NCBI RefSeq assembly: GCF_000691225.1
Contig: NZ_JMSZ01000016.1
Span: forward strand, 496,001-560,000
DNA length: 64,000 nt
Direction: 5' to 3'
DNA from: Nitrincola lacisaponensis
Lineage (GTDB): Bacteria; Pseudomonadota; Gammaproteobacteria; Pseudomonadales; Balneatricaceae
In this document: piece by piece, positions 9,081 to 17,721 of the stretch
Layout of the letters: each line of letters opens with the position of its first letter
Numbering within the stretch: position 1 is the first letter of the stretch
Notes under the pieces: model-generated
Told to the model about the DNA's origin: nothing
Database searches by the model: none
Seen by the model: only the letters and a program-made list of their open reading frames with translations
Position numbers and translations under genes: made by a program

Positions 9081-10190
9081 TTGATAATATTTCGATATCT
9101 TACTCGTGAGGTGCTGGTCAGTACGCTGGCAGTGACAGCGGTATTAATGCTGATCATTACCAGTGCTCGACTGATCAAGTACCTGTCTGATGCTGCTGCA
9201 GGCAAGCTGGAAGCTGGTGCTGTGTTTTTGGTGCTGCTGTATCGTATGCCAGGCTTTTTGGAACTGCTCCTGCCACTAGGGCTGTTTTTGGGCATTCTAC
9301 TGGCCTATGGGCGTTTGTGTCTGGACAGTGAAATGGTGGTGCTGCGTGCCACAGGGTTCAGTGACAACCGGCTGCTGAAGTTTGCGTTTGGACCTGCAGT
9401 GATCGTGGCGTTGTTGGTGCTGTCGCTGAGTGCCTGGCTGTCGCCACTTGGATTGCAAAAGGCGGATGAATTGCTGGCGGCTCAGGATGCCCGCAGTGAA
9501 CTGGAGCTGGTTACGCCGGGGCGCTTTCTGTCACAGTCATCTGGACAGGTTACCTATGCAGAAGCCCTGTCAGGTGAACAGCTCAAGCAAGTATTTCTGT
9601 CTCGCCGGGGGGATGACGGTCGCCCGAATATTCTGATTGCGGAAGCAGCAGAGCGACGCCTCTACCCGGAAGCACGACAGCGCTTTCTGGTCTTGCTCAA
9701 TGGTTATCGGTTTGATGGGCGCCCTGGCGAAGCTGAAGTGACCCGTATTCGTTATAGCGAGTACGGAGTGCAGTTGGATGAACCTGAGCTGGCTGCTGAA
9801 ATTCGTGAGGTTGATGCCAAGCCGACGGCCATGTTGCTTCAGTCGACCGATCAGCGTGATCGTGCAGCCTTGCACTGGCGCTTGGCGTTACCTGCGCTGG
9901 TGTTGGTTGTAACGCTGTTGGCCGTCCCCTTGAGCTATACCAATCCGCGTCAGGGGCGTTTTGCCAAACTGATTCCTTCTATTCTGCTGTATCTGACCTA
10001 TATGGCTTTCTTGACCACTGCACGTTCTAACGTTGAGTCAGGGACTTCTCCGGTGGCGCTGTGGCTGGTACATGTCGGCTTTATTTTTGTGGCGCTGAAT
10101 TTGCTCTACCTGGGTCACCTTTGGCGTCGGGCCTTCGGATTTGTGATCATGATTGTTCGGCGACTGTTCTCCCGGAGGGTGGCTGCATGA
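9081..10190 (+). CDS. lptF: LPS export ABC transporter permease LptF
   Basis: Inner-membrane permease (369 aa) that forms the LptB2FG transporter with LptG, extracting lipopolysaccharide from the inner membrane for transport to the cell surface. It starts with FRYLTREVLVSTL and has the YjgP/YjgQ layout: three N-terminal membrane spans, a periplasmic beta-jellyroll (about residues 130-260), and three C-terminal spans. The start codon is TTG, with AGGA (9070-9073) 7 nt upstream. It overlaps lptG by 4 nt (ATGA), so the two subunits are made together. Confidence 0.95.
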   Translation: MIIFRYLTREVLVSTLAVTAVLMLIITSARLIKYLSDAAAGKLEAGAVFLVLLYRMPGFLELLLPLGLFLGILLAYGRLCLDSEMVVLRATGFSDNRLLKFAFGPAVIVALLVLSLSAWLSPLGLQKADELLAAQDARSELELVTPGRFLSQSSGQVTYAEALSGEQLKQVFLSRRGDDGRPNILIAEAAERRLYPEARQRFLVLLNGYRFDGRPGEAEVTRIRYSEYGVQLDEPELAAEIREVDAKPTAMLLQSTDQRDRAALHWRLALPALVLVVTLLAVPLSYTNPRQGRFAKLIPSILLYLTYMAFLTTARSNVESGTSPVALWLVHVGFIFVALNLLYLGHLWRRAFGFVIMIVRRLFSRRVAA

Positions 10191-11248
10191 TGAGTGTACT
10201 GGAGCGTTATATCTTCCGGCAGGTGGCTCAATCAGTGCTGGCGGTGCTGCTGGTGATTTTGGGGCTGGATGTATTGATCGCCTTTCTGGATCAGATCGGC
10301 AATCTGAATGATCACTATACTCTGACCGGTGCCGTGCATTATGTAACCTGGACACTACCGCGTCGTTTGTATGAGTACATCCCGCTGGGTACTCTGGTAG
10401 GCGTGATGATAGGCCTTGGCATGATGGCATCTCAGAGTGAGTTAACCGTGATGCGGGCTGCCGGTGTGTCGACTGGGCGTATTGTTTTGACGGTGTTCAA
10501 GCCGGTGATGCTGATTGCCATCTTTGGTCTGGTGCTTGGGCAATTCATTGCACCGGTAACGGAACAGCGTGCTCAGAGTGTGCGTGCTGTCGCCATGGCT
10601 GGTGGTGGAGCCTATTCGGCCAGTGGTGTATGGCACAAAGAAGGTAATACATTCATTTTCATTAATGCCGTGGAAAGTGGTGAACGTATTCATGGTGTTA
10701 CCCGCTACGAGTTCGGTGACGATCTGCAGTTGCAACGCAGCAGCTTTGCCCGGCGTGGCGAGTATCAGCAGGGTGCCTGGACGTTGTCTAATGTGCGTGA
10801 AACACGTATCCATGATGCTCACACTGAAGCAGCGAGTCTGGCTGAAGAGCGTTGGGACAGTGGACTGACCCCTGAACTGCTGTCAATCGTAGTGGTTGAG
10901 CCAGTGGATCTGTCGATCAGCGGCTTATGGGATTATTCGGCCTATCTGCAACGCCAGGGCGTCAGTGCGGATGTGTACCTGTTGGCATTCTGGGCCAAGT
11001 TGCTGCAACCTCTGTCGATTGCGGCACTGGTGCTGGCGGGTATTTCGTTCGTGTTTGGCCCGCTGCGAAGTGTTCCGATCGGTCAGCGAATCGTCACAGG
11101 AGTGATATTGGGTCTGGTGTTCAAGTTTGCTCAGGATTTGTTGGGACCAGCCAGTAGTGTGTATGGTTTTCCACCACTACTGGCGACCTTGTTGCCGATT
11201 TTGCTGTGTTGCCTGGGTGGCTGGTATCTGTTGCGCCGCGCAAGCTGA
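10187..11248 (+). CDS. lptG: LPS export ABC transporter permease LptG
   Basis: Partner permease of LptF (353 aa) with the same fold: membrane spans at both ends and a periplasmic domain between. It starts MMSVLERYIFRQV; GGAGGG at 10174-10179 lies 7 nt before the first of the two adjacent ATGs, and that ATG overlaps the lptF stop. It ends one base before the convergent RDD gene, with no room for a separate terminator. Confidence 0.95.
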   Translation: MMSVLERYIFRQVAQSVLAVLLVILGLDVLIAFLDQIGNLNDHYTLTGAVHYVTWTLPRRLYEYIPLGTLVGVMIGLGMMASQSELTVMRAAGVSTGRIVLTVFKPVMLIAIFGLVLGQFIAPVTEQRAQSVRAVAMAGGGAYSASGVWHKEGNTFIFINAVESGERIHGVTRYEFGDDLQLQRSSFARRGEYQQGAWTLSNVRETRIHDAHTEAASLAEERWDSGLTPELLSIVVVEPVDLSISGLWDYSAYLQRQGVSADVYLLAFWAKLLQPLSIAALVLAGISFVFGPLRSVPIGQRIVTGVILGLVFKFAQDLLGPASSVYGFPPLLATLLPILLCCLGGWYLLRRAS

Positions 11249-11249
11249 T

Positions 11250-11711
11250 TCAGTCTGTGGTTGGCTTTTTCTTGGTCTTGGGAAGCTGTACGACGCAGCT
11301 TTCCGACAGGGTATCATGCCAGGCCAGTCGTTCATTATTGAACAGAATCCACAGGTAGCCCAAGCCAAGTGGAATCCAGGACAGAATAGACAGCAAAAAG
11401 CGCAGTAGCGCACGGCTCCAGCTTAAACGGTAGCCATCCAGAGTTTGTACCCGGATGCGCCAGGCCTGCATACCCAGTGTTTGACCATTGCGGGTCCAGA
11501 AAAAGCCAAAAAACAGAAAAGTGATGCAAAACAGGCTGGCATTGAAGAGCGGTCCTTCAACCGCTTCACCATCATTCAGTCCGACGGCGGCAAAGCCTGT
11601 CATCATCCAGATCGCCACAATCAGCATGAAATCATACAGCATCGCCAATAAACGTTTGACCAGTGAAGCGGGTCGAATGTCAGAGATGTCTGTGCGAAAG
11701 GGGCGTTTCAT
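11250..11711 (-). CDS. RDD family inner-membrane protein
   Basis: 153-aa protein with about four membrane spans. The N-terminal RPASLVKRLLAMLYDF (positively charged residues followed by Asp in the first span), the central TRNGQTLGMQAWRIRV and the C-terminal NNERLAWHDTLSES are the conserved features of the RDD family. Function is not established; family members have been linked to ion transport or stress. The gene runs towards lptG and leaves a 1-nt gap. A possible SD (AGGA) lies 9 nt before the ATG. Confidence 0.85.
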   Translation of the reverse strand: MKRPFRTDISDIRPASLVKRLLAMLYDFMLIVAIWMMTGFAAVGLNDGEAVEGPLFNASLFCITFLFFGFFWTRNGQTLGMQAWRIRVQTLDGYRLSWSRALLRFLLSILSWIPLGLGYLWILFNNERLAWHDTLSESCVVQLPKTKKKPTTD

Positions 11712-11744
11712 GTGGCGGGTCCTGTCAAAAGCATTCAGAGAGTT

Positions 11745-11767
11745 GCCCTGTAGAGGCTCTACAGGGC
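11745..11767. terminator. Hairpin after the Sel1-repeat gene
   Basis: GCCCTGTAG (11745-11753) pairs with 11759-11767 across a 5-nt loop, 8 nt past the stop of the minus-strand gene ending at 11775. There is no T tract, so it could be a weak terminator or an mRNA 3'-end stabiliser. Confidence 0.4.
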
Positions 11768-11774
11768 GGGGTGG

Positions 11775-12575
11775 TTACTGCGAAATGTAGCGTGCTTTGT
11801 AGCGTTCTGCCAGCTGCTTGGCGACTTCTACCTCGTCGGCGTCAAGCTTCAGCAGCAGACGTTCAGCGATAGGGCGCGCTGTACGATCTCCCAAGTCTGC
11901 GGCATTTTGTAACCAGGCGTAGGCGATGATGTCGCTGCTGTAGCTCTGATCCTGTCCATGGTCAGTGGCATAGAGTGTGCCCAGGAAAAACAGCGACTGG
12001 GTATAGCCGCGCTCGGCTGCCTGACGGTACCACTGTTCAGCGACTGCGTAATCCTGCTCGACACCGGTGCCGAAGTTGTAACTGCGACCAAGATTGTGCC
12101 AGGCGGACACTTCGCCCTGATCCGCTGCCAGCTGATACCAGTCGAAAGCGGCGTTCTTGTCTCGCTCAACACCCTGACCAAACTCCAGCATTTCTCCCAA
12201 GCGATTCTGGGCTTCGGCATTGCCGGCTTCTGCCAGGGGGAGTAAGCGTGCATACTCAATCGCATAGGCTTTATTCTGCAGCGCTCTCAAACTGGTAACG
12301 CTATCCAGGTGGCCTTGATTGGCGCCCAGTCGATACAGGCGTGCGGCTTCTTCTTCATCCGCTTCAACACCCCAGCCGTTTTCATACATTTTCCCGAGCA
12401 GGTTGCTGGCATCGGCATTGCCATCGCGAACGAGGGGGTGCAGCTGCTCCAGAGCAGTCGCATAGTTCTGAGATTCAATAGCACTTCTGGCGCTCTGCAG
12501 GTTGTTAGCAGAGACCTGGCCTACTTGCAGTGTCAGCAGAAGTCCTGCTGCTGCAAGGAATGTAGATTTTTTCAT
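11775..12575 (-). CDS. Secreted Sel1-like (TPR) repeat protein
   Basis: 266 aa. A signal peptide (MKKSTFLAAAGLLLTLQVGQVSA, cleavage probably after about residue 23) is followed by several Sel1-type alpha-alpha repeats of about 36 residues, e.g. ASNLLGKMYENGWGVEAD, AQNRLGEMLEFGQGVERD and WHNLGRSYNFGTGVEQDY. Such periplasmic proteins act as adaptors for protein-protein contacts; no specific role can be inferred. AAAGG lies about 9 nt before the ATG. A 22-bp imperfect palindrome at 12658-12679 lies in its upstream region and may regulate it. Confidence 0.85.
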   Translation of the reverse strand: MKKSTFLAAAGLLLTLQVGQVSANNLQSARSAIESQNYATALEQLHPLVRDGNADASNLLGKMYENGWGVEADEEEAARLYRLGANQGHLDSVTSLRALQNKAYAIEYARLLPLAEAGNAEAQNRLGEMLEFGQGVERDKNAAFDWYQLAADQGEVSAWHNLGRSYNFGTGVEQDYAVAEQWYRQAAERGYTQSLFFLGTLYATDHGQDQSYSSDIIAYAWLQNAADLGDRTARPIAERLLLKLDADEVEVAKQLAERYKARYISQ

Positions 12576-12863
12576 TCAAGCTAACCTTTCATCTTGACCG
12601 GGATAAATAGCAAATAGCCGTCACCCTGAGGTTTCGACCGTCTCAGAAGCAGCAAATCCCTGCTGTGTACACAACAGGGTGAACGTATTTTTTATTGGTG
12701 CGGCGAATCATATCAAAAAAAGCCTTTGGCGGCACCGACGAGTGTAATGTGAATTGCGTGTCGATGGTTGTGATCAGGATCACTGATCAGTATGAAAAAA
12801 GGCTGAAATAACGTTACACTTATATTTAATGCGGTAACTCATGTTTTTGCCGGGAGAATGACT
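12576..12863. promoter_or_regulatory. Divergent control region between the Sel1 gene and the phasin gene
   Basis: 288 bases without a gene. It holds a near-perfect palindrome at 12658-12679 (CCCTGCTGTGTACACAACAGGG with one non-matching pair), a CRP/FNR-like site at 12769-12789, and an AT-rich stretch at 12821-12830 that could be the phasin -10 region. Confidence 0.55.
12769..12789. promoter_or_regulatory. CRP/Vfr- or FNR-like binding site before the phasin gene
   Basis: TGTGA, six bases, TCACT (12769-12784) matches the CRP consensus TGTGA-N6-TCACA except for the last base. The same stretch contains an inverted repeat TGATCAG / CTGATCA (12771-12777 and 12783-12789), which also resembles FNR-family sites. 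It is centred about 87 nt before the phasin ATG. Confidence 0.4.
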
Positions 12864-13193
12864 ATGTTTCAGGATATGAGCAAGCAAATGAGCGACTCTA
12901 TGGAGCCTTTTAAAAACTTCGTAAACATTCAGACGCGCATGCTGGAAGATTTGACGCGGCACCAGATGGAATGCACCAAGGCGTGCCTGGAAGCCACCAT
13001 GCAGCAGACCCAGCAGTTGCAACAGTGTAAAACACCTGTTGATCTGATGGAGCTGCAGCAGTCGTATGCCAAAGAACTGGAAAAAACCCTGCGTGCTGCC
13101 AATGAACAAAATATGAAAGCATTGCGTGATGCGCGTGATGCGATGGAAAAACTGGCACGAGGTTCATTGGATAATACGGCCGGTAAATCGTGA
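12864..13193 (+). CDS. Phasin family protein
   Basis: 109-aa helical protein rich in Gln, Met, Lys and Glu (MEPFKNFVNIQTRMLEDL..., later ELEKTLRAANEQNMKALRDARDAMEKL), typical of small phasins that coat polyhydroxyalkanoate granules. The predicted amphipathic helices and lack of membrane segments fit. GGGAG at 12852-12856 is 7 nt from the ATG at 12864 but only 1 nt from the in-frame ATG at 12858, so 12864 is preferred. Its stop overlaps the GTG start of the flavodoxin gene (GTGA), so the two are translationally coupled. No PHA synthase gene lies in the window, so granule binding is inferred from family only. Confidence 0.75.
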   Translation: MFQDMSKQMSDSMEPFKNFVNIQTRMLEDLTRHQMECTKACLEATMQQTQQLQQCKTPVDLMELQQSYAKELEKTLRAANEQNMKALRDARDAMEKLARGSLDNTAGKS

Positions 13194-13720
13194 ATTTGAC
13201 AACAGACCTGCCGGTGGGAGTGTTCTATGCGAGCACCACCGGCAATACGGAACAGATCGCTGAAAAAATTGTCGCAATACTGGGTCCGACTGCTCATCTG
13301 CATGACATCGCCCGTGAAGGTTTTCAGGCTGTTGATGGCTACCGGTACCTGATTATGGGTATCCCCACCTGGGATTTCGGTGAGCTGCAGGAAGACTGGG
13401 CCTGTCATTGGGATGTGTTGACCGAGCTGGATCTCCAGGGCGTAACGGTGGCGTTGTTTGGTCTGGGTGACCAGATAGGTTACGGTGAATGGTTCCAGGA
13501 TGCCATGGGGTTACTGCATGACCAGTTGCGTCAGTCAGGCGCCCGGCTGGTGGGTTACTGGCCTGTGGCGGGGTATGCGTTTGACGCGTCTAAAGCGCTG
13601 ACACCTGATCAGCAGTATTTTGTCGGTTTGGCGCTGGATGAGGATGGGCAGTCAGGACTGACCGATGAGCGGTTGGAAAACTGGCTCACAGATGTTTGCA
13701 ATGCCTTTCAGGATGCGTAA
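13190..13720 (+). CDS. fldB: Flavodoxin (FldB-like)
   Basis: Low-potential FMN electron carrier of 176 aa, the long-chain flavodoxin size. The FMN phosphate-binding loop STTGNTEQIAEKI is at the N-terminus, followed by the isoalloxazine-contacting IPTWDFGELQEDW and FGLGDQIGYGEWFQDAMG. GTG start overlapping the phasin stop. Flavodoxins replace ferredoxin under iron limitation or oxidative stress; no ferredoxin-reductase partner is adjacent. The symbol fldB is chosen by resemblance and could equally be a general long-chain flavodoxin. Confidence 0.88.
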   Translation: MNLTTDLPVGVFYASTTGNTEQIAEKIVAILGPTAHLHDIAREGFQAVDGYRYLIMGIPTWDFGELQEDWACHWDVLTELDLQGVTVALFGLGDQIGYGEWFQDAMGLLHDQLRQSGARLVGYWPVAGYAFDASKALTPDQQYFVGLALDEDGQSGLTDERLENWLTDVCNAFQDA

Positions 13721-13790
13721 ACTAAAAATCTATATTAGTTTGCACTGATGTTTATGGTGCTGCCTGTCAATGAAAAAAAGGGAAATACTC

Positions 13791-14225
13791 ATGAAGAAAG
13801 TTGCACTGACCTGTTTGACCGCTTCACTATTGTTTGGCTCCGGGATGGCCCTGGCAGATGCTGCAGCATCTGTCGAGTATCGTCAGTCGGTGTTCAAGGT
13901 GGTTAAGTGGCATATGGACTCACTGGGTGCCATGGCGCGTGGTGATGTCGAGTTCAACGCAGATGCTGCCGTGCATCATGCTCGTCAGGTAAACGCCATG
14001 AGCTATATGGCTCAGGAAGGATTTGGTGAAGGTACTTTGGGTGGTGATGCCAAGCCTGAAATCTGGTCTAACTGGGATCAGTTTGCGGGCGGTATGGAGC
14101 GATTCCAGGAAGTCAGTGGTGCGCTGGTTGTTGCGGCTGAAGAGGGTAGCTTGCAGGCATTGCGTCCGGCGGTTGGTCAAATGGGGCAAACCTGTCGCAC
14201 CTGTCATGACAACTTCCGTAATTGA
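13791..14225 (+). CDS. Periplasmic cytochrome c' / c-556 family
   Basis: 144 aa from the ATG at 13791; a weaker in-frame ATG exists at 13770. A signal peptide (KKVALTCLTASLLFGSGMALA) directs it to the periplasm. The mature part is a four-helix bundle with the haem-binding CRTCH motif at the extreme C-terminus, as is normal for cytochromes c'. Met in SYMAQEG could be near the haem. These proteins bind NO or CO, or shuttle electrons. AGGGA lies about 8 nt upstream of the start, and a strong terminator follows at 14247. Haem attachment would need the ccm system encoded at 51377-58418. Confidence 0.88.
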   Translation: MKKVALTCLTASLLFGSGMALADAAASVEYRQSVFKVVKWHMDSLGAMARGDVEFNADAAVHHARQVNAMSYMAQEGFGEGTLGGDAKPEIWSNWDQFAGGMERFQEVSGALVVAAEEGSLQALRPAVGQMGQTCRTCHDNFRN

Positions 14226-14246
14226 TCCTGTTTCGTCTTGATCTCT

Positions 14247-14278
14247 ATTGAAGGCCGCTTTGCGGCCTTCAATGTTTA
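14247..14278 (+). terminator. Terminator after the cytochrome c' gene
   Basis: A perfect 12-bp stem (ATTGAAGGCCGC, 14247-14258, with 14262-14273), a 3-nt TTT loop and a short GTTTAAA tail. It separates this gene from prfB. Confidence 0.8.
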
Positions 14279-14363
14279 AAGCCCACACAGAACATTCAAT
14301 CCCTATCGCATATCAGTTAGAATAGTGCTCTTTTTTCCTCAGCCCGGAGTTCTAAGTTCTAAA

Positions 14364-15458
14364 ATGGAAATCAACCCGATTCTTAACAGCCTCAAAGACT
14401 ATGCTGAGCGCACCGCAGTCCTCAAGCGGTATCTGGATTATGATGGTAAGCGTGAGCGTCTTGAAGAAGTCGAGCGTGAGCTTGAGAATCCGGCTGTCTG
14501 GAACAATCCGGAAAATGCGCAGCAACTGGGACGTGAGCGTAACAGTCTCAGTCATACCGTTACCACACTGGATGAGCTGACCAGTGGTGTCGCTGATGCG
14601 CGTGATCTGCTCGATCTGGCCGTTGAAGAGAATGATGAAGACACGGTCGCTGAAGTTGTCAAAGAAGTTGAAGTGCTGGGTAATCAGCTCGCTGATCTTG
14701 AGTTCCGTCGTATGTTCTCGGGTGAAGCTGATCCCAACAATGCCTTCGTCGATATTCAGGCAGGCTCCGGTGGAACTGAGGCACAGGACTGGGCCAACAT
14801 GATGCTGCGTATGTATCTGCGCTGGGGTGAGGACAAGGGCTTCAAAACCGAGCTGATTGAAGTTTCCGATGGTGATGTTGCGGGTATCAAAAGTGCCACC
14901 ATTCGTTTCGAGGGTGAGTATGCTTTTGGCTGGTTGCGCACTGAAACCGGTGTGCATCGTCTGGTACGTAAATCACCCTTTGATTCAGGTGGCCGTCGTC
15001 ATACTTCCTTTGCATCGGTGTTTGTGTCTCCGGAAATTGATGACAATATTGAAATAGAGATCAACCCGGCGGATCTGCGCGTGGATGTGTATCGTGCGTC
15101 AGGTGCGGGTGGTCAGCACGTTAACCGGACTGAATCCGCAGTCCGTATTACCCATGAGCCTTCCGGTATTGTGGTTCAGAGTCAGTCAGCACGTTCCCAG
15201 CATCAAAACCGTGATGTCTGTATGAAGCAACTGCGCTCCAAGCTCTATGAGATGGAAATGCTCAAGCGTAACGCAGCGGCACAGGAACTTGAGGATTCTA
15301 AAGCAGATATCGGCTGGGGTAGCCAGATTCGTTCCTATGTGCTGGATGATCAGCGTATCAAGGATCTGCGTACCAGTGTGCAAACCTCGAATTGTGATCG
15401 TGTACTGGACGGTGATCTGGATCAGTTCATCGTGGCGAGTTTGAAAGCCGGTCTTTGA
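14364..15458 (+). CDS. prfB: Peptide chain release factor 2, without programmed frameshift
   Basis: Recognises UGA and UAA stop codons and triggers peptide release (364 aa, normal). The stop-codon tripeptide SPF is in [13 protein letters not shown], and the catalytic GGQ loop is in [19 protein letters not shown]. Unlike E. coli, the reading frame is continuous: where the +1 frameshift site (CTT TGA C) usually lies, after about 25 codons, there is CGG TAT CTG GAT TAT GAT (around 14427-14444). The autoregulatory frameshift is therefore absent. The start at 14364 (MEINPILN) fits relatives but its SD (GGAG, 14346-14349) is 14 nt away. lysS follows, as in many relatives. Confidence 0.96.
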   Translation: MEINPILNSLKDYAERTAVLKRYLDYDGKRERLEEVERELENPAVWNNPENAQQLGRERNSLSHTVTTLDELTSGVADARDLLDLAVEENDEDTVAEVVKEVEVLGNQLADLEFRRMFSGEADPNNAFVDIQAGSGGTEAQDWANMMLRMYLRWGEDKGFKTELIEVSDGDVAGIKSATIRFEGEYAFGWLRTETGVHRLVRKSPFDSGGRRHTSFASVFVSPEIDDNIEIEINPADLRVDVYRASGAGGQHVNRTESAVRITHEPSGIVVQSQSARSQHQNRDVCMKQLRSKLYEMEMLKRNAAAQELEDSKADIGWGSQIRSYVLDDQRIKDLRTSVQTSNCDRVLDGDLDQFIVASLKAGL

Positions 15459-15500
15459 TCAATCGATAACAGATAGAAACAGAATTAGGAAAGCATCTTC

Positions 15501-17003
15501 ATGTCCGAAGTGAACCAACCGCAAGATGAAAACCGCCTGATCGCTGAGCGTCGGGAAAAGCTGCGCCAGTGGCGTGAACAGGGCCATGCCTTCCCGAACA
15601 GGTTTCGGCGTGACAGTTATGCGGCTGATCTGCTCGCTGCACATGGTGACAAGAGTAAGGAAACGCTGGAAGCTGAAGCCAATAGTGTTGCGGTTGCAGG
15701 CCGTGTGATGCTCAATCGTGGTGCCTTCATGGTGCTGCAGGATATGACCGGCCGTGTACAGCTCTACGTCAACAAGGATGCCCGTGGTTTTGCCAAGTCT
15801 GTGGATCTGGGTGACATTATCGGGGTGCGCGGTGTGCTGCATAAGTCCGGTAAGGGTGATCTGTATGTCGATATGGCCGAGTTTCAGTTACTGACCAAAA
15901 ACCTGCGCCCACTGCCGGAAAAGCACAAGGGATTGCAGGATACCGAGATGCGCTATCGTCAGCGCTATGTCGACCTGATTACCAATGATTCGTCTCGCCG
16001 GGTGTTTGAGATGCGTTCTCGTATCGTGTCCGGCATTCGTCAGTACCTGTCAGCGCGTCGTTTTATCGAAGCAGAAACACCGATGCTGCATGGCATTCCA
16101 GGCGGCGCGACAGCACGTCCTTTTATCACGCATCATAATGCGCTGGATCTGGATATGTACCTGCGTATCGCCCCGGAGTTGTATCTGAAGCGTCTGGTAG
16201 TAGGGGGCTTTGAGCGGGTTTTCGAAATTAACCGTAATTTCCGCAATGAAGGCCTGTCGACCCGGCATAACCCTGAATTTACCATGATTGAGTTCTATCA
16301 GGCTTATGCGGATTATCATGATCTGATGGACCTGACCGAAGATATGCTGCGGACCCTGGCGCGCGATATCCTCGGTACGACGACCATCGTGAACACCGTG
16401 CGTAATGAAGAGGGTGATGTGCTGGAACGTTTCGAATACGACCTGAGCCAGCCGTTCCGTCGCATCAGTGTGTTTGATTCCATTCTTCACTACAACCCGG
16501 ATATCAAACCGGAAGCGCTGGCTGATGAGTATGCGGCACGACAGATCGCTGAGCGTTTGCACATTGACCTGAAAGACAACTGGGGTCTGGGTCGAGTACA
16601 GATGGAGATTTTCGACAAGACGGTAGAGCATCATCTGGATCAGCCAACGTTTATCACTGAGTATCCGACAGAGGTGAGTCCGCTGGCGCGCCTGAATGAC
16701 GATAATCCGCATGTGACAGATCGTTTTGAGTTCTTTGTCGGTGGTCGTGAGCTGGCAAATGGCTTCTCGGAGTTGAATGATCCGGAAGATCAGGCTGAGC
16801 GCTTCCGTCGTCAGGTGGAAGAGAAAGATGCCGGGGATATTGAAGCGATGCATTTTGATGCTGACTATATCAATGCTCTGGAATATGGTCTGCCGCCAAC
16901 AGCGGGTGAGGGTATCGGGATTGACCGTCTGGTGATGCTGTTCACCGATTCACCGTCCATACGGGATGTTATCCTGTTCCCGGCCATGCGGCCGCGCGGA
17001 TAA
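15501..17003 (+). CDS. lysS: Lysyl-tRNA synthetase, class II
   Basis: Cytosolic class II synthetase that charges tRNA-Lys (500 aa). The N-terminal OB-fold anticodon-binding domain covers about residues 55-150 ([17 protein letters not shown]). Motif 2 is in [20 protein letters not shown] and motif 3 in [14 protein letters not shown]. It begins 42 nt after prfB and is probably co-transcribed with it, a common pairing. Confidence 0.97.
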   Translation: MSEVNQPQDENRLIAERREKLRQWREQGHAFPNRFRRDSYAADLLAAHGDKSKETLEAEANSVAVAGRVMLNRGAFMVLQDMTGRVQLYVNKDARGFAKSVDLGDIIGVRGVLHKSGKGDLYVDMAEFQLLTKNLRPLPEKHKGLQDTEMRYRQRYVDLITNDSSRRVFEMRSRIVSGIRQYLSARRFIEAETPMLHGIPGGATARPFITHHNALDLDMYLRIAPELYLKRLVVGGFERVFEINRNFRNEGLSTRHNPEFTMIEFYQAYADYHDLMDLTEDMLRTLARDILGTTTIVNTVRNEEGDVLERFEYDLSQPFRRISVFDSILHYNPDIKPEALADEYAARQIAERLHIDLKDNWGLGRVQMEIFDKTVEHHLDQPTFITEYPTEVSPLARLNDDNPHVTDRFEFFVGGRELANGFSELNDPEDQAERFRRQVEEKDAGDIEAMHFDADYINALEYGLPPTAGEGIGIDRLVMLFTDSPSIRDVILFPAMRPRG

Positions 17004-17027
17004 GGTTCTGCAGAACAGGAGGTTATG

Positions 17028-17717
17028 ATGGCGTTGGAAAAGGCACCGGCCTGGAAGCCCTATCTGGATGCGGAGTTTCAAAAGCCTTATATGCAGGCTT
17101 TGAAGCAGTACTTGCGTGCTCAGAAAGATGCTCACAAGGTGATTTTTCCACCCTCTGCTGACTGGTTTCATGCATTGGAAGCGACACCTCCGGATCAGGT
17201 GCGTGTCGTGATTCTGGGGCAGGATCCCTACCATCAACAGGGACAGGCACATGGGCTGTGTTTTTCTGTCCGTCCAGGTGTGCGTATTCCGCCATCGCTG
17301 CAGAATATTTATAAAGAACTCCAGAGTGATCTCGGGATCACGCCTCCCGGCCATGGATTCCTGGACGCCTGGGCTGCACAGGGCGTATTACTGCTCAATG
17401 CTGTATTAACGGTTGAGCAAGGGCAGGCCAATGCGCATCAGGGGCAAGGCTGGGAAAGTTTTACCGACCGTGTCATCGATGTGGTCAACCAGGAGTGTGA
17501 AGCGGTGGTCTTTATGCTCTGGGGCAGTTATGCGCAAAAGAAGGGTGCTGGTATTAACCGGCACAAGCACCTGGTGCTGAAGGCGCCGCATCCTTCCCCG
17601 CTGTCTGCACATCGGGGGTTTTTGGGCTGTCGTCATTTCAGTCAGGCCAACGCCTGGCTGGAAGCACGCGGGCGGGAGCCGATTAACTGGCAATTACCCG
17701 CGACCATACAGCTCTGA
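17028..17717 (+). CDS. ung: Uracil-DNA glycosylase, family 1
   Basis: Excises uracil from DNA as the first step of base-excision repair (229 aa). The water-activating loop GQDPYHQ is at about residues 64-70 and the minor-groove motif [11 protein letters not shown] at about 187-197; both are intact. AGGAGG at 17017-17022 is 5 nt from the ATG at 17028 and 2 nt from the one at 17025, so 17028 is chosen. It follows lysS by 24 nt, suggesting co-transcription, and ends 4 nt from the convergent ygfZ. Confidence 0.97.
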   Translation: MALEKAPAWKPYLDAEFQKPYMQALKQYLRAQKDAHKVIFPPSADWFHALEATPPDQVRVVILGQDPYHQQGQAHGLCFSVRPGVRIPPSLQNIYKELQSDLGITPPGHGFLDAWAAQGVLLLNAVLTVEQGQANAHQGQGWESFTDRVIDVVNQECEAVVFMLWGSYAQKKGAGINRHKHLVLKAPHPSPLSAHRGFLGCRHFSQANAWLEARGREPINWQLPATIQL

Positions 17718-17721
17718 ATTC

